Positions 33,231 through 41,078 are shown, counted from the first letter of the stretch. The stretch is DNA of 64,000 nucleotides from Williamsia muralis NBRC 105860 (GCF_001598915.1 NZ_BDAP01000001.1:1054001-1118000), one strand, 5' to 3'. Notes: generated from the sequence alone by a model not told the origin. Made by a program: numbers and translations.

Positions 33231-35477
33231 ATGAGTCTATCGCATGAACCGCCGCTACCTCCCGCTGAAACCGCGACGCTACAGCACCCCGTTTCGCGAC
33301 ACCCAGTGCCTTCTGGTGCCACTTACGCAGACGCCTATCCTGTGTATCTGTCCAGGGGTTGGGACTCGCCTCTACCTCTCCCGAGAGGCAAGAAGAAGCC
33401 GCCGCCGAAAGGGCTGACTGGGCGTGGTAGCGCCAGACCTACCGCTAACAGGCTCAAAGAACTGGCCAAGACCCACCCCGGCGGCAATCTGCTACTTCGC
33501 CTGCCTGACAACGTCATCGCGATTGACGTCGATTGCTATGACGAGAAGCCGGGGATGGGAACGATCGCGGAATTGGAGCAGGAGGCCGCAGCCTCACTTG
33601 CGGCGACGTGGTCTTCGACATCGCGGCAGGATGGCAGTCGGCAGATGTTCTATCGGGTACCCGACGGGTTGGAATGGCCCAGCAACGTCGGACCAGGTGT
33701 CGAGTTAATTCACGCCTCCCATCGCTACTCGGTCGTCTGGCCCTCAGTACATCCGGACGGCCGTCAGTACCGCTGGCAGAGCCCGGAGGGGGAAGAGGCG
33801 AGCGTGCCACCCCGCCCGGAAGACCTAGCGGACTTGAACCCTGCGATCGTGCAGGTTCTTACCGCGCGCGCAGCGAACCCGACGGAGAAGGCAGACGAGA
33901 CGGCAGGAATCGCGCTTCTCGACGCACTCCCCGCAGGACCTGCGGGCGCGGACGTACTCGAAGTTCTGGCCAGAGGGCTGCAGGAACTGCCTTCGTCTCG
34001 CCACGAGGCGGCTCGCACAACACTCAACCGCCTACTGCGCATGGGGGAGCAAGGGTCTTCCGGCGTGCGAGATGCGATCGGTGAGCTTCGAGCCGCGTTT
34101 GTGCGTGAGGTCGCGAATCGTGCCGGTCCGAACGCTGCGGGCGAGGAGTTCGACTCCATGCTCCGCTCCGGTAGCCGATTGATCGCAGGCGACCCAACGT
34201 CAGACGCAGACCTCGCTGACTGGGCGCTAGCCCACGAAGCCTTCGGCCCTGGCGGACGGTGGAACCCTGACACGCCTGGCACCCTCGCGAACCGAATGGC
34301 CCAGGCGTCAAAACGAACAGCACACACAACGGTTACCAACGGTGAGCGGGGGTCCATCTTCAAACTAATGTCGGCTGACGAATGGGCAAAGCCCGTGCCG
34401 AAACCGGCGTTCTTGATTCGAGGGGTGCTAGTCGGAGATACGTTTGGAGTCGTTGCTGGCCCGAAAAAGTCTCTTAAGACTCACGAAAACCAAGCGATCG
34501 CGTTAGCAGTCGCCACCGGACAAAACCTGTACAACCACAACCAATTTGAGGTGGCCAGCTCACGCCGAGTGCTGTACATCGTTGGCGAGGGCGGCGAGTC
34601 CGATGTGCGTCGAAAGCTGCGACGGATGTGCCGCGCATATGGCGTGGACCCAGCTGATGTAGCTCGCGACCCCGCATTCCCGCTGCAGGTTGCTTTCGGT
34701 GCCGCTCCGATGAGCGAGAAGCGGTTCAGTGACGAGCTGAAGGGCATGTTGGACACCGCGCAGCCAGACCTGGTGTTGATCGAGTCGTTCTACAACTTCC
34801 ACCCCGCAGACGTCGAAGCGTCCAACCTGTACCAGCGAGGGCAGGCAATCGACGGGTTCCACAGGTTCGTGCGACGCCAGTGCGAAGGCGCGACGTCGCT
34901 GATGACTGACCACTATCGCTCGACTGCGGGCAAAGGCAATGACCTGGACATGATTTCGATGGCCGGCCAGGCGGAAAACGCAGACAGTTGGATTACCAGG
35001 TACCACCGGCACCCACCCGAGGTCGACAAAGGAGACTTCTCGTTACGCGTGAGCTTCAACTCTCGCCAGTGGGGCGGGCGCGAGTGCGACATCGATTGGC
35101 ATCTGGGGGCGTTCGATCCTGACACCGGAACGCACGACGGCGAAATATCGTGGACCGTACACGTGGGAGACGACGGCTCAAGTCCTCAAGACAGCGGGGC
35201 GCGGACGCTTGAGGGGCGCAAAGAGATAGTTGCCGATTGGATTTCGACGCATCCGGAGATGTCGAAGACCAGTTCTACCGAAGCGCTCGCCAAACAGTAC
35301 GCGATGCACCAGAAAAACTTCCGCGAGGCGTGGTCTGTTCTGGAAGGCGACAAGCGCATCTATCAAACCAGCGACAAGCTGCCCTTTGGCAGCGACGGTC
35401 GCACTCGTAACAAGCAGGTTTGGAAGGTTCGCGACAACGGTTTTCTGTTCGGTTCGGACAACGGGAGTGTTCGATGA
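33231..35477 (+). CDS. Prim-pol / AAA (RepA-like) replication protein
   Basis: 748 residues. N-terminal bifunctional primase-polymerase domain: metal-binding IAIDVDCYD (about 98-105), then SRQMFYRVPDG and ELIHASHRYSVVWPSVHPDG, typical of AEP prim-pol proteins. A helical linker (about 215-380) leads to an AAA_25/RepA-type ATPase: Walker A-like GPKKSLKT (410-417), ILYIVGEGGESDVRRKLRR, and a hydrophobic strand ending in acid, DLVLIESF (about 515). The C-terminus (about 650-730) resembles a winged helix. Such proteins start and drive replication of phages and satellites, acting at a nearby origin. The repeat cluster directly downstream is a good candidate. Confidence 0.85.
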   Translation: MSLSHEPPLPPAETATLQHPVSRHPVPSGATYADAYPVYLSRGWDSPLPLPRGKKKPPPKGLTGRGSARPTANRLKELAKTHPGGNLLLRLPDNVIAIDVDCYDEKPGMGTIAELEQEAAASLAATWSSTSRQDGSRQMFYRVPDGLEWPSNVGPGVELIHASHRYSVVWPSVHPDGRQYRWQSPEGEEASVPPRPEDLADLNPAIVQVLTARAANPTEKADETAGIALLDALPAGPAGADVLEVLARGLQELPSSRHEAARTTLNRLLRMGEQGSSGVRDAIGELRAAFVREVANRAGPNAAGEEFDSMLRSGSRLIAGDPTSDADLADWALAHEAFGPGGRWNPDTPGTLANRMAQASKRTAHTTVTNGERGSIFKLMSADEWAKPVPKPAFLIRGVLVGDTFGVVAGPKKSLKTHENQAIALAVATGQNLYNHNQFEVASSRRVLYIVGEGGESDVRRKLRRMCRAYGVDPADVARDPAFPLQVAFGAAPMSEKRFSDELKGMLDTAQPDLVLIESFYNFHPADVEASNLYQRGQAIDGFHRFVRRQCEGATSLMTDHYRSTAGKGNDLDMISMAGQAENADSWITRYHRHPPEVDKGDFSLRVSFNSRQWGGRECDIDWHLGAFDPDTGTHDGEISWTVHVGDDGSSPQDSGARTLEGRKEIVADWISTHPEMSKTSSTEALAKQYAMHQKNFREAWSVLEGDKRIYQTSDKLPFGSDGRTRNKQVWKVRDNGFLFGSDNGSVR

Positions 35478-36212
35478 TGCAGCTGCAGCCAAGTAGCCAG
35501 ACGAGCCTACGCACAACCGCCGGTCGGTTCGGGAAGGCCTCCGGCCGGGCATCGGCCGGGTATCCCCGGCCCGAAAAACGATGCCCGGCCGCGACTGCGC
35601 GGAGCAGCCGGAGATACCTGCTTGGAGCTGCATTTACGTGCGGAAACGATGTCCGGCCCGGATAGCCGGGCATCGGCCGCATATCGTCCGTCGAGGATCG
35701 AAAGGGCGCCGGAGAGGGCCGTTTCCGGCCCTCCGGCTCGTCCTATAGGGCCGGGCATCGTCGGCCGGGCATGCAACCGGAGGACGAGGGAGGGTCAGTT
35801 AATAGCCGCTAACTCAATTTAGCCACTTGCCGAATACCTCTCTCGCGACGTCTATTTCGCCTCACCGAACCGGCGCCTTGGCTGTAAGTGCGATGCCTGA
35901 CTCGGCTGTGCTGGAGAAACGCCAGCCGCCATCGTAACGAGATGAAAGGAGCGACCCGCCGAACGACTGCTAGATGCCCTTCAGCATGGGGAGCGTTGGA
36001 GCTAGGTGGGTAGGCGACGCTGCTGCGCACGGTCGATCGCCGATAGCTACGGCGACTACGGCTCGGCAAGCCTAGATATGAAGTGGCTGAACATCATTCG
36101 GATACTGATTGCAGATCGCTGGCGTAACGTAAGCGGCGTCGAAAACCTGAAAACGGTCGTTAAACGATTCCGACGCCGGGCGACCTGGCAGAACAGAGTG
36201 AAGGGAAGAACG
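35478..36212. other. Non-coding region with candidate origin, before the recombinase genes
   Basis: 735 bp. The first 300 bp carry the iteron-like repeats (separate entry), a hairpin at 35708-35737 (GCCGGAG-A-GGGCCG pairing with CGGCCCTCCGGC), and an AT-richer patch with AGTTAATAGCCGCTAACT near 35797-35814. The second half (35823-36212) has long stretches with stops in all frames. No convincing gene. Confidence 0.6.
35543..35773. repeat. Six iteron-like copies of GGCCGGGCATCG, candidate replication origin
   Basis: Copies at 35543-35554 (+), 35579-35590 (-), 35647-35658 (-, one mismatch: CGATGTCCGGCC), 35665-35675 (+, first base differs), 35749-35760 (+) and 35763-35773 (+, last base missing). 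The 35647/35665 pair forms an inverted repeat. The cluster starts 65 bp past the prim-pol gene and is followed by an AT-richer patch. This is the layout of initiator-binding sites plus an unwinding element. Confidence 0.6.
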
Positions 36213-36977
36213 ATGAGCACATCGTCCAACCGCGCCGAAGCACTACGGCGCGCCCTGGCATCAGGCAGCGCGCCCATCCCGCGAGAGGTGGTACCAGCCG
36301 ACGGCACGAAAGATGCCGCAGTACAACAGGTATTGCCGCTGCGGTTGATTGGGTACGCGCGGGTGTCAACTGCAGAGCAGAGTGTCAAGGGCTACGGACT
36401 CCGATCGCAAGGCGAAGTGCTGCAACAATATTGCGCATCGAGGGGCCACGAGCTGCTGACAGTGACGAACGACGTCATCAGCGGTAGCAAGGCGGAGCAG
36501 ATGCACGGGCGAGCAGTCGCCATCGCTGCGGTCGAAGCCGGTCTGGCGGACGGGTTGCTGGTGCGTGCGCTTGACCGTGCAACCCGCGACCAGCTCGACG
36601 CAGCAGAACTGTACAAGCGAGCAGAGAAGCGCGGATGGCGGCTGATGGATTGCGACAACGCAGACAGCAGCGACCCGAGCCAGCGGCTGACGGCAGACAT
36701 ACGCCTCGCCGTGGCAGCGGAAGAACGCAGACGAATCAGCTTGCGGACGCGCGAAGGGTTGGCGCGTGCAAGGCGTGAGGGTAAGAAGCTTGGCCGGCCG
36801 AGTCGGATCGCACCTTTCATTGTGGAAGAAATCGTGCTGATGCGACGCGACGAAGGGATGGGGCCGAAGGCAATTGCAACGTGCCTGGACGAAGCAGGCG
36901 TGCCAACACCAGGCGGCGGAGAGCGGTGGCACTACGCGACCGTGCGGCGAGTGCTCCAACGAGAGGGTGTGGCCTGA
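36213..36977 (+). CDS. Serine recombinase (resolvase/invertase family)
   Basis: 254 residues; AGGGAAG precedes the ATG. After a 45-residue extension comes the resolvase catalytic domain: YARVSTAEQSVKGYGL with Ser52 as nucleophile and Arg50, DGLLVRALDRATRDQLD, and RISLRTREGLARARREGKKLGRPS as the E-helix. A C-terminal DNA-binding segment with GPKAIATCLDEAGVPTPGG and WHYATVRRVLQR follows, like the start of a Recombinase domain. It is much shorter than phage-type large serine integrases. One nucleotide separates it from the tyrosine integrase gene, so both are made together. Perhaps a resolvase for multimers or a relic of a second integration system. Confidence 0.85.
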   Translation: MSTSSNRAEALRRALASGSAPIPREVVPADGTKDAAVQQVLPLRLIGYARVSTAEQSVKGYGLRSQGEVLQQYCASRGHELLTVTNDVISGSKAEQMHGRAVAIAAVEAGLADGLLVRALDRATRDQLDAAELYKRAEKRGWRLMDCDNADSSDPSQRLTADIRLAVAAEERRRISLRTREGLARARREGKKLGRPSRIAPFIVEEIVLMRRDEGMGPKAIATCLDEAGVPTPGGGERWHYATVRRVLQREGVA

Positions 36978-36978
36978 G

Positions 36979-38427
36979 ATGGCATACATACGCGCTTATG
37001 ACACAACCCAGCGCCGAAAAGGCAAAGCGGTCAAGCGATATGAGGTTGTGTGGACGGAGCCAGTGCGGGATGCGATGGGGCTACCAGTGCCCGTCGATCC
37101 GTCAAACGCCAGCGGCAAGAAGCGCCAGCGCTCACGGCAAGAGAGTTACAGCACTCGCGAAGCGGCAGAAGAACGGCGCGACCAGCTGAACGCGGCAAGG
37201 CGTACGTCCACAGGCACGGCCACGCTCGCGGATCAGCGCAAGGCAGGTGACCTACCAGTCGGCCACTATGCGCGAGAGTTCATCGAGTCCATACGAGGGA
37301 CAGTCAAACCGAGAACAGTCCGAGAGACGGAGTCGGTGTACCTGCGCTACATCGCAGAACCGTTCGGCGGCAGAGCGGTTGCTAGCTTGACGGCGGCGGA
37401 CGTTCGACACTTCCGCGCCGACCTGTTGTCGCCGAGACCGCGCCGCAGCTATGACACGCGTTCAGTGAACCGGGCGGAGGTTGACCCGAGTAAGGCGACT
37501 GAGTTGGTGACGCTGTCCCGTTCGACGGCCAAGCACGCCTACGACGTTCTGCGGCGAATCCTGGATGTCGCGGTGGTGGATGGGGCACTTCACGCGAACC
37601 CGGTTCACTCCGTGCCATTGCCCCGGCAGGCCGCGACTGTTCGGACGACGGACCCGACGACAGGCGAGCCCCGCGTGTTCAAGGCGTCGCCGTTGACCGG
37701 CGCGCAGGTTGCCGCAGTCGCGGGCCACATGGCCGAGAAGATGGGCCGTCCTATCGACGCCCTAGCCGTCACTTTCAGTGCTTATACCGGCGTCCGAGCA
37801 GGGGAGCTACGAGGCTTGGAACTAGGCGACCTCGACTTGCCGGAGCGGTCGGGCGCTCCCGGCTCGGTATCGGTGACGCGTACCAAGACGCGGCGTAGGG
37901 GCGGCTGGGAAGTGGGCACGCCTAAGTCGGCCCGTTCTACGCGGGTGGTGCCGATAGATGGCTGGCTGGCCGATGATCTGCGCGCGTACCGTGCAAGCCA
38001 TCCCCGCCGACTCGACCCGGCTGCGCCGTTGTTTCCAGGCAGGATGTCACGCGCCGAGGCGAAGGCGGCAGGGGTGAACGCGAATGACCCGACAGCGACC
38101 GTGAAGTGGTCGGAGCCGATCAATACCGACAACGTCTCGGACCATTACTACACACCCGCCCTGGCGGCCGTGGGCGTTCCTCAAGCCCGCTGGCACGACC
38201 TGCGGCATACGTTCGCGGTCCTAAGCCTGAGTGCGGGCGAGCACTACATGCAGGTCTCGAAGTGGCTGGGACATGCGTCATTCGTGACCACGCTGAACGT
38301 GTACGCCGACTACATTTCGGAGGTGGAAGGCGGGAAGAAAGCGCCGCTTACGCGTCCTGAGCTGGCGCTTCCGGCGCAGCGGGATCAGTCGGCTCCGTCG
38401 AATGTGGTGAGTCTGTTTGGGCGATAG
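36979..38427 (+). CDS. Tyrosine recombinase/integrase
   Basis: 482 residues. N-terminal arm-binding part (KGKAVKRYEVVWTEP, with SYSTREAAEERRDQL), a core-binding SAM-like domain (about 95-220, KPRTVRETESVYLRYI), and the catalytic domain: Arg273 in TGVRAGELRG, Lys in the VTRTKT region, HDLRH (His406, Arg409), His432 in LGHAS and nucleophile Tyr442 in LNVYADY. All catalytic residues are present. This is the likely integrase for the tRNA-Lys site. Its 3' end overlaps the convergent DUF4062 gene by 80 bp. Confidence 0.93.
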   Translation: MAYIRAYDTTQRRKGKAVKRYEVVWTEPVRDAMGLPVPVDPSNASGKKRQRSRQESYSTREAAEERRDQLNAARRTSTGTATLADQRKAGDLPVGHYAREFIESIRGTVKPRTVRETESVYLRYIAEPFGGRAVASLTAADVRHFRADLLSPRPRRSYDTRSVNRAEVDPSKATELVTLSRSTAKHAYDVLRRILDVAVVDGALHANPVHSVPLPRQAATVRTTDPTTGEPRVFKASPLTGAQVAAVAGHMAEKMGRPIDALAVTFSAYTGVRAGELRGLELGDLDLPERSGAPGSVSVTRTKTRRRGGWEVGTPKSARSTRVVPIDGWLADDLRAYRASHPRRLDPAAPLFPGRMSRAEAKAAGVNANDPTATVKWSEPINTDNVSDHYYTPALAAVGVPQARWHDLRHTFAVLSLSAGEHYMQVSKWLGHASFVTTLNVYADYISEVEGGKKAPLTRPELALPAQRDQSAPSNVVSLFGR

Positions 38428-39505
38428 GCGGTGAGTCCTCGGGATCACCGACCTTTCCTGAACCCCCAGCAACAGGGCTGGGCTTCTTGACAGTCATGAG
38501 GTCGGCTAAGTAGGCCTGACCGGTGGGCGTCAAGCGCAGATACTTGTTGGCGTCGCTCACTGCGCGTCTTTTAGTTCCACTCTCAATCATTCCCAAGAAC
38601 CGAAGATGGACCACGACCTTTTCAAACTCATCCTCGGATGCATACAGCCGCTTATTTGGCACTTTGTTGACAGCTTCTATGTCACTCTCGCTCATTCTGC
38701 CGTGGTACGCGCAGAGTTTGAGCTTCTCCTTCACCTCGTCCTCTGTTGCCTCATCAATTAGAGCGGGGCCGATCGCCTGGATAATGTCGTCCCAGGTGAC
38801 GGTGGTTATCGGGTCTGCGCTCGACTGACCCGTGAGGCGTGAACGTACTGCGATTTGGAGCTCGATCTCGTCAGAGCCGTGAGCCAGCGACGCTTCATCT
38901 AAGCCGGTCGAGTTTTCGATGCGGAGGCTTTGTGACTGCTCCCGCGCTTCGGCCAGCTCTGCTCGCAATCTGAGTATCTCGCGTTCAGCTTCGTCGCCCG
39001 CAGCGGAGTCGCCACGTATCCAGCCGATGCCGGGTCTCGTGCGTATAGCTCGATTGAGAGCGCGAGATACTTTCGAACCCAGCTCGTCCGCGGTGAGGAA
39101 GTCTGCGACGACTCGGTCTTGCATCACGCGAGAACGAAACTTCGCCAGCAGCTCCCGGGACTCATCATCTTTGTCCGTCTTCCCCTGCGCAATGTCATCA
39201 GTATTCCCGTGGACGAACGCGAGCACATGTTTGCCCTGTTGGAGAGCGTAGTTGAACTCTTGTTCGGTAAAGCTGATGCCATCCTTCGTTCGGCTGCCGT
39301 ACCGGCCTCCGACTATCAGGACGTAGTAGTCGGAGAGGTCAATGACATCTCGAATCAGCTCCCATTGGGTCTCGTCGGCTGCGACGAATAGTTCCATGCC
39401 GGCCGGGATGCAGTCGAGTTCAAGTATCGCTTGGGTCACCTGGCGACGTTCCTCGATCAGATCGACGTACGTCGAGCTGACAAAGACCTGATAGCGCCTA
39501 TCCAC
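38348..39505 (-). CDS. DUF4062 protein, candidate defence-module component
   Basis: 385 residues from a GTG. N-terminal DUF4062 (about 1-100): RYQVFVSSTYVDLIEERRQV, DLSDYYVLIVGGRYGS and SFTEQEFNYALQQGKHVLAFVH. This Rossmann-like domain is related to TIR/nucleotide-processing folds and is often found at the head of NACHT or WD40 proteins. Then a coiled coil (ILRLRAELAEAREQSQSLR), a winged-helix-like region (FEKVVVHLRFLGMI, YLRLTPTGQAYLADL) and a disordered acidic/Pro tail. Its start overlaps the stop of the upstream gene (TAGTG). Third gene of a leftward operon at the tRNA end of the element. It overlaps the integrase gene antisense by 80 bp. Confidence 0.82.
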   Translation of the reverse strand: MDRRYQVFVSSTYVDLIEERRQVTQAILELDCIPAGMELFVAADETQWELIRDVIDLSDYYVLIVGGRYGSRTKDGISFTEQEFNYALQQGKHVLAFVHGNTDDIAQGKTDKDDESRELLAKFRSRVMQDRVVADFLTADELGSKVSRALNRAIRTRPGIGWIRGDSAAGDEAEREILRLRAELAEAREQSQSLRIENSTGLDEASLAHGSDEIELQIAVRSRLTGQSSADPITTVTWDDIIQAIGPALIDEATEDEVKEKLKLCAYHGRMSESDIEAVNKVPNKRLYASEDEFEKVVVHLRFLGMIESGTKRRAVSDANKYLRLTPTGQAYLADLMTVKKPSPVAGGSGKVGDPEDSPPIAQTDSPHSTEPTDPAAPEAPAQDA

Positions 39506-39924
39506 TAGAAGTCCCTGTCTGTATCGACATGCTTCGCAAGGTCGCCGATGTTCACAGTTATGGCCTCCTGGCGACCACGCTTCTCGCCCGCTGAACCGCG
39601 CTCGGTCTCGATGCGGTCTCTGGCGAAGATGGTGAAACTGAGCGAGCTGAAAGGTGAGTTGGTTCTGAAAGTCTGGGCCCGGGAGAACCTCGGGAACACA
39701 TCGAACACCTTCACACGAAGCTTCTCCTGAGGAATCGGACCTAGTGATGCGCCCGTCTCCGGGTCCTCGATGGAGTTTTCCTCGCCTGCCTCGTTGTATA
39801 GCGCAAATATCATTCCAGGCCGCACGCCCGAGTTAGAACCGCGATTGATGACGATGGTGTGCTCGTCCTCGACGGCGGCCACCTGTCCGGCTATCTGCTC
39901 AGGGTTAGTTAGAAAGTTCGCCAT
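39505..39924 (-). CDS. FlgT-C-like small beta protein
   Basis: 139 residues. GAGGGAAAA precedes the ATG at 39924. The central pattern INRGSNSGVRPGMIFALY, a DPETGASLG turn, and a following strand pair LRVKVFDVFPRFSRAQT match the FlgT C-terminal/OB-like domain, seen in envelope proteins and in many uncharacterised bacterial proteins. The C-terminus is charged (RDRIETERGSAGEKRGRQEA). It overlaps the 2TM gene by 20 nt and the DUF4062 gene by 1 nt. Probably an adaptor between the other two products; that is inference. Confidence 0.7.
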   Translation of the reverse strand: MANFLTNPEQIAGQVAAVEDEHTIVINRGSNSGVRPGMIFALYNEAGEENSIEDPETGASLGPIPQEKLRVKVFDVFPRFSRAQTFRTNSPFSSLSFTIFARDRIETERGSAGEKRGRQEAITVNIGDLAKHVDTDRDF

Positions 39925-40624
39925 TTTTCCCTCGTTCTTGGCCGCTGTCAGTAGAAGGCTTTGTTTCCCCGTCACGCGTGACCGTCTGCGGGTTGGTACC
40001 GAGAACGATCTTCGGCCGGTCCGCGAACGCCCGTTCGTCATCGGAAAAGTTCGTTTGAGCCGTTGTGAAGCCGTCAATGGATAGAAGTTCCCACTCGCGG
40101 GTGGCCTGCTGAGCGGTCATCAGAGTTAGTTCCGTAGCGGTCTTGGCCTGACCCATTCGAACGATCGCATCGCCGATGTTTTCTGAACCCAGGGCGAGGG
40201 CGGCTTCCTGAATCTTCTCGTCGGCGTATTGCACCCCATTGCTGAGGTTGAGAGTCGTGTAGGTGGCGCTCCGGACCCGTAGCTCTAGCGTTTTTTCCGC
40301 GCTCAATCGGTGGTACAGGTGAGTCGTGACGCCACCGATTGCGATCGCAAGCAACGGTACTGCCGCCACCACGCAAAACGTGCCAAAGGCGCCATCGCCA
40401 TCGATTAGCGCCCCTGAGAGGCTTGAAACCAGAAGGGTTACTAGCCCTGCAAGCGCGTAGGCAGGCCACCAGCGGTAAAGGTGGTGGGGAGTTTTAGCCG
40501 CTGACCTCTCAGCCACCGGCGCTGGAGGTGACGCTGGCGACTTTGGTGTTGGCTTCGGCGACGCTGGCGGGTTTGGCTTCGGCGGCTCTGTCGCGCCCTC
40601 GCCAGCATCTCCTGATTCGACCAC
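39905..40624 (-). CDS. Two-helix membrane protein, first gene of cargo operon
   Basis: About 239 residues; the start is uncertain (GTG at 40624 or TTG at 40627; no strong ribosome-binding site). A Pro/Lys/Ser-rich cytosolic N-terminus precedes two membrane helices (about 54-74 and 81-103). A long helical cytosolic part follows (EKTLELRVRSATYTTLNLSNGVQYADEKIQEAALALG and TELTLMTAQQATREWELL). Two close helices with a long amphipathic tail resemble SLATT-type 2TM effectors, which form pores in conflict systems, but I cannot show homology. The arm-site repeats at 40675-40696 lie about 50 bp upstream, probably inside its promoter region. Confidence 0.68.
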   Translation of the reverse strand: MVESGDAGEGATEPPKPNPPASPKPTPKSPASPPAPVAERSAAKTPHHLYRWWPAYALAGLVTLLVSSLSGALIDGDGAFGTFCVVAAVPLLAIAIGGVTTHLYHRLSAEKTLELRVRSATYTTLNLSNGVQYADEKIQEAALALGSENIGDAIVRMGQAKTATELTLMTAQQATREWELLSIDGFTTAQTNFSDDERAFADRPKIVLGTNPQTVTRDGETKPSTDSGQERGKNGELSN

Positions 40625-40674
40625 CAATGGATCATGCCATTTGGCCCCGACAACCCCGCCCCGGCGCGCGGTGG

Positions 40675-40696
40675 ACCGGGGCGAAACCGGGGTGAC
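40675..40696 (+). promoter_or_regulatory. Tandem 11-bp repeats, probable integrase arm-type sites (right)
   Basis: ACCGGGGCGAA directly followed by ACCGGGGTGAC, the counterpart of the pair at 28097-28118. They lie 53 bp inside the right attachment repeat and about 50 bp upstream of the first gene of the leftward cargo operon. Integrase bound here could block or modulate that operon. Confidence 0.6.
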
Positions 40697-40748
40697 GGGG
40701 CTGAAGCGACTAGGCCGGAAACGCCGTAGCGCTTCGACCTGGGTGTTC

Positions 40749-40801
40749 GTGGTGCCCCCTCTCGGGCTCGAACCGAGGACCTGCGGATTAAAAGTCCGTA
40801 G
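40749..40801. repeat. Right attachment site (attR) inside tRNA-Lys
   Basis: 53 bp identical to attL, here as part of the complete tRNA-Lys gene. Because the element supplies the same sequence, the tRNA stays intact after integration. Recombination between the two copies would release a circle of about 12,853 bp. Confidence 0.95.
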
Positions 40802-40825
40802 CTCTACCAACTGAGCTAAAGGGGC
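40750..40825 (-). tRNA. tRNA-Lys (anticodon UUU)
   Basis: Reads GCCCCTTTAGCTCAGTTGG at the 5' end, anticodon loop CTTTTAA with TTT, T-loop GGTTCGAGCC, discriminator A and an encoded CCA. The acceptor stem pairs GCCCCTT with AGGGGGC (one G-U). Complete cloverleaf. Its 3' part is the integration site of the element on the left. Confidence 0.97.
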
Positions 40826-40848
40826 GTGCCCATTTCAGGGCGCAACGA

Positions 40849-40854
40849 AGTTTA
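40849..40854 (-). promoter_or_regulatory. Candidate -10 box for tRNA-Lys
   Basis: On the minus strand TAAACT lies 24 nt upstream of the tRNA 5' end, at the right distance for a short-leader tRNA promoter. No clear -35 seen. It faces away from the tRNA-Glu promoter. Confidence 0.35.
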
Positions 40855-41021
40855 CAAGACGGCGGCGTGGGGTCGTGTAGTCGGGGCACGCGGTCGGTCG
40901 GTGTGCTGCCGCACGCGTTCGGTCGCCGAGCACGTGTTTGAACACGGGCGTGGTGATCGATGCGGTGCGTCGTCGACCGGGAGTGGCAAACTGTTCAAAT
41001 AATGCGGGCTGACCTGCTGAT

Positions 41022-41051
41022 TTGGGATTTTCTGCGCCCGTGTCCTAAGCT
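41022..41051 (+). promoter_or_regulatory. Candidate promoter of the tRNA-Glu/Asp/Phe transcript
   Basis: TTGGGA (41022-41027) and TAAGCT (41046-41051), 18 bp apart, fit an actinobacterial housekeeping promoter. The tRNA-Glu 5' end is 28 nt past the -10 box. The three tRNA genes follow within 350 bp and end at a strong terminator, suggesting one transcript. Confidence 0.5.
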
Positions 41052-41078
41052 GATTCAGCTCCCTTACGGAGAACACCG

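Larger units (their letters stand above)
27896..40801. mobile_element. Integrated mini-prophage / phage satellite at tRNA-Lys, 12.85 kb
   Basis: Bounded by a perfect 53-bp direct repeat (27896-27948 and 40749-40801) that covers the anticodon-to-3'-end part of tRNA-Lys(UUU). Contents in order: two leftward cargo genes, XRE repressor, HK97-like capsid gene and a small protein, excisionase, CxxC protein, prim-pol/AAA replication protein, iteron cluster, serine recombinase, tyrosine integrase, and a leftward three-gene cargo operon next to the tRNA. I see no terminase, portal, protease, tail or lysis gene. The layout recalls mycobacterial phiRv1/phiRv2 (capsid, primase, excisionase and integrase within about 10 kb) and capsid-encoding satellites. 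The integrase and both attachment sites look intact, so excision may still be possible. Confidence 0.92.
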
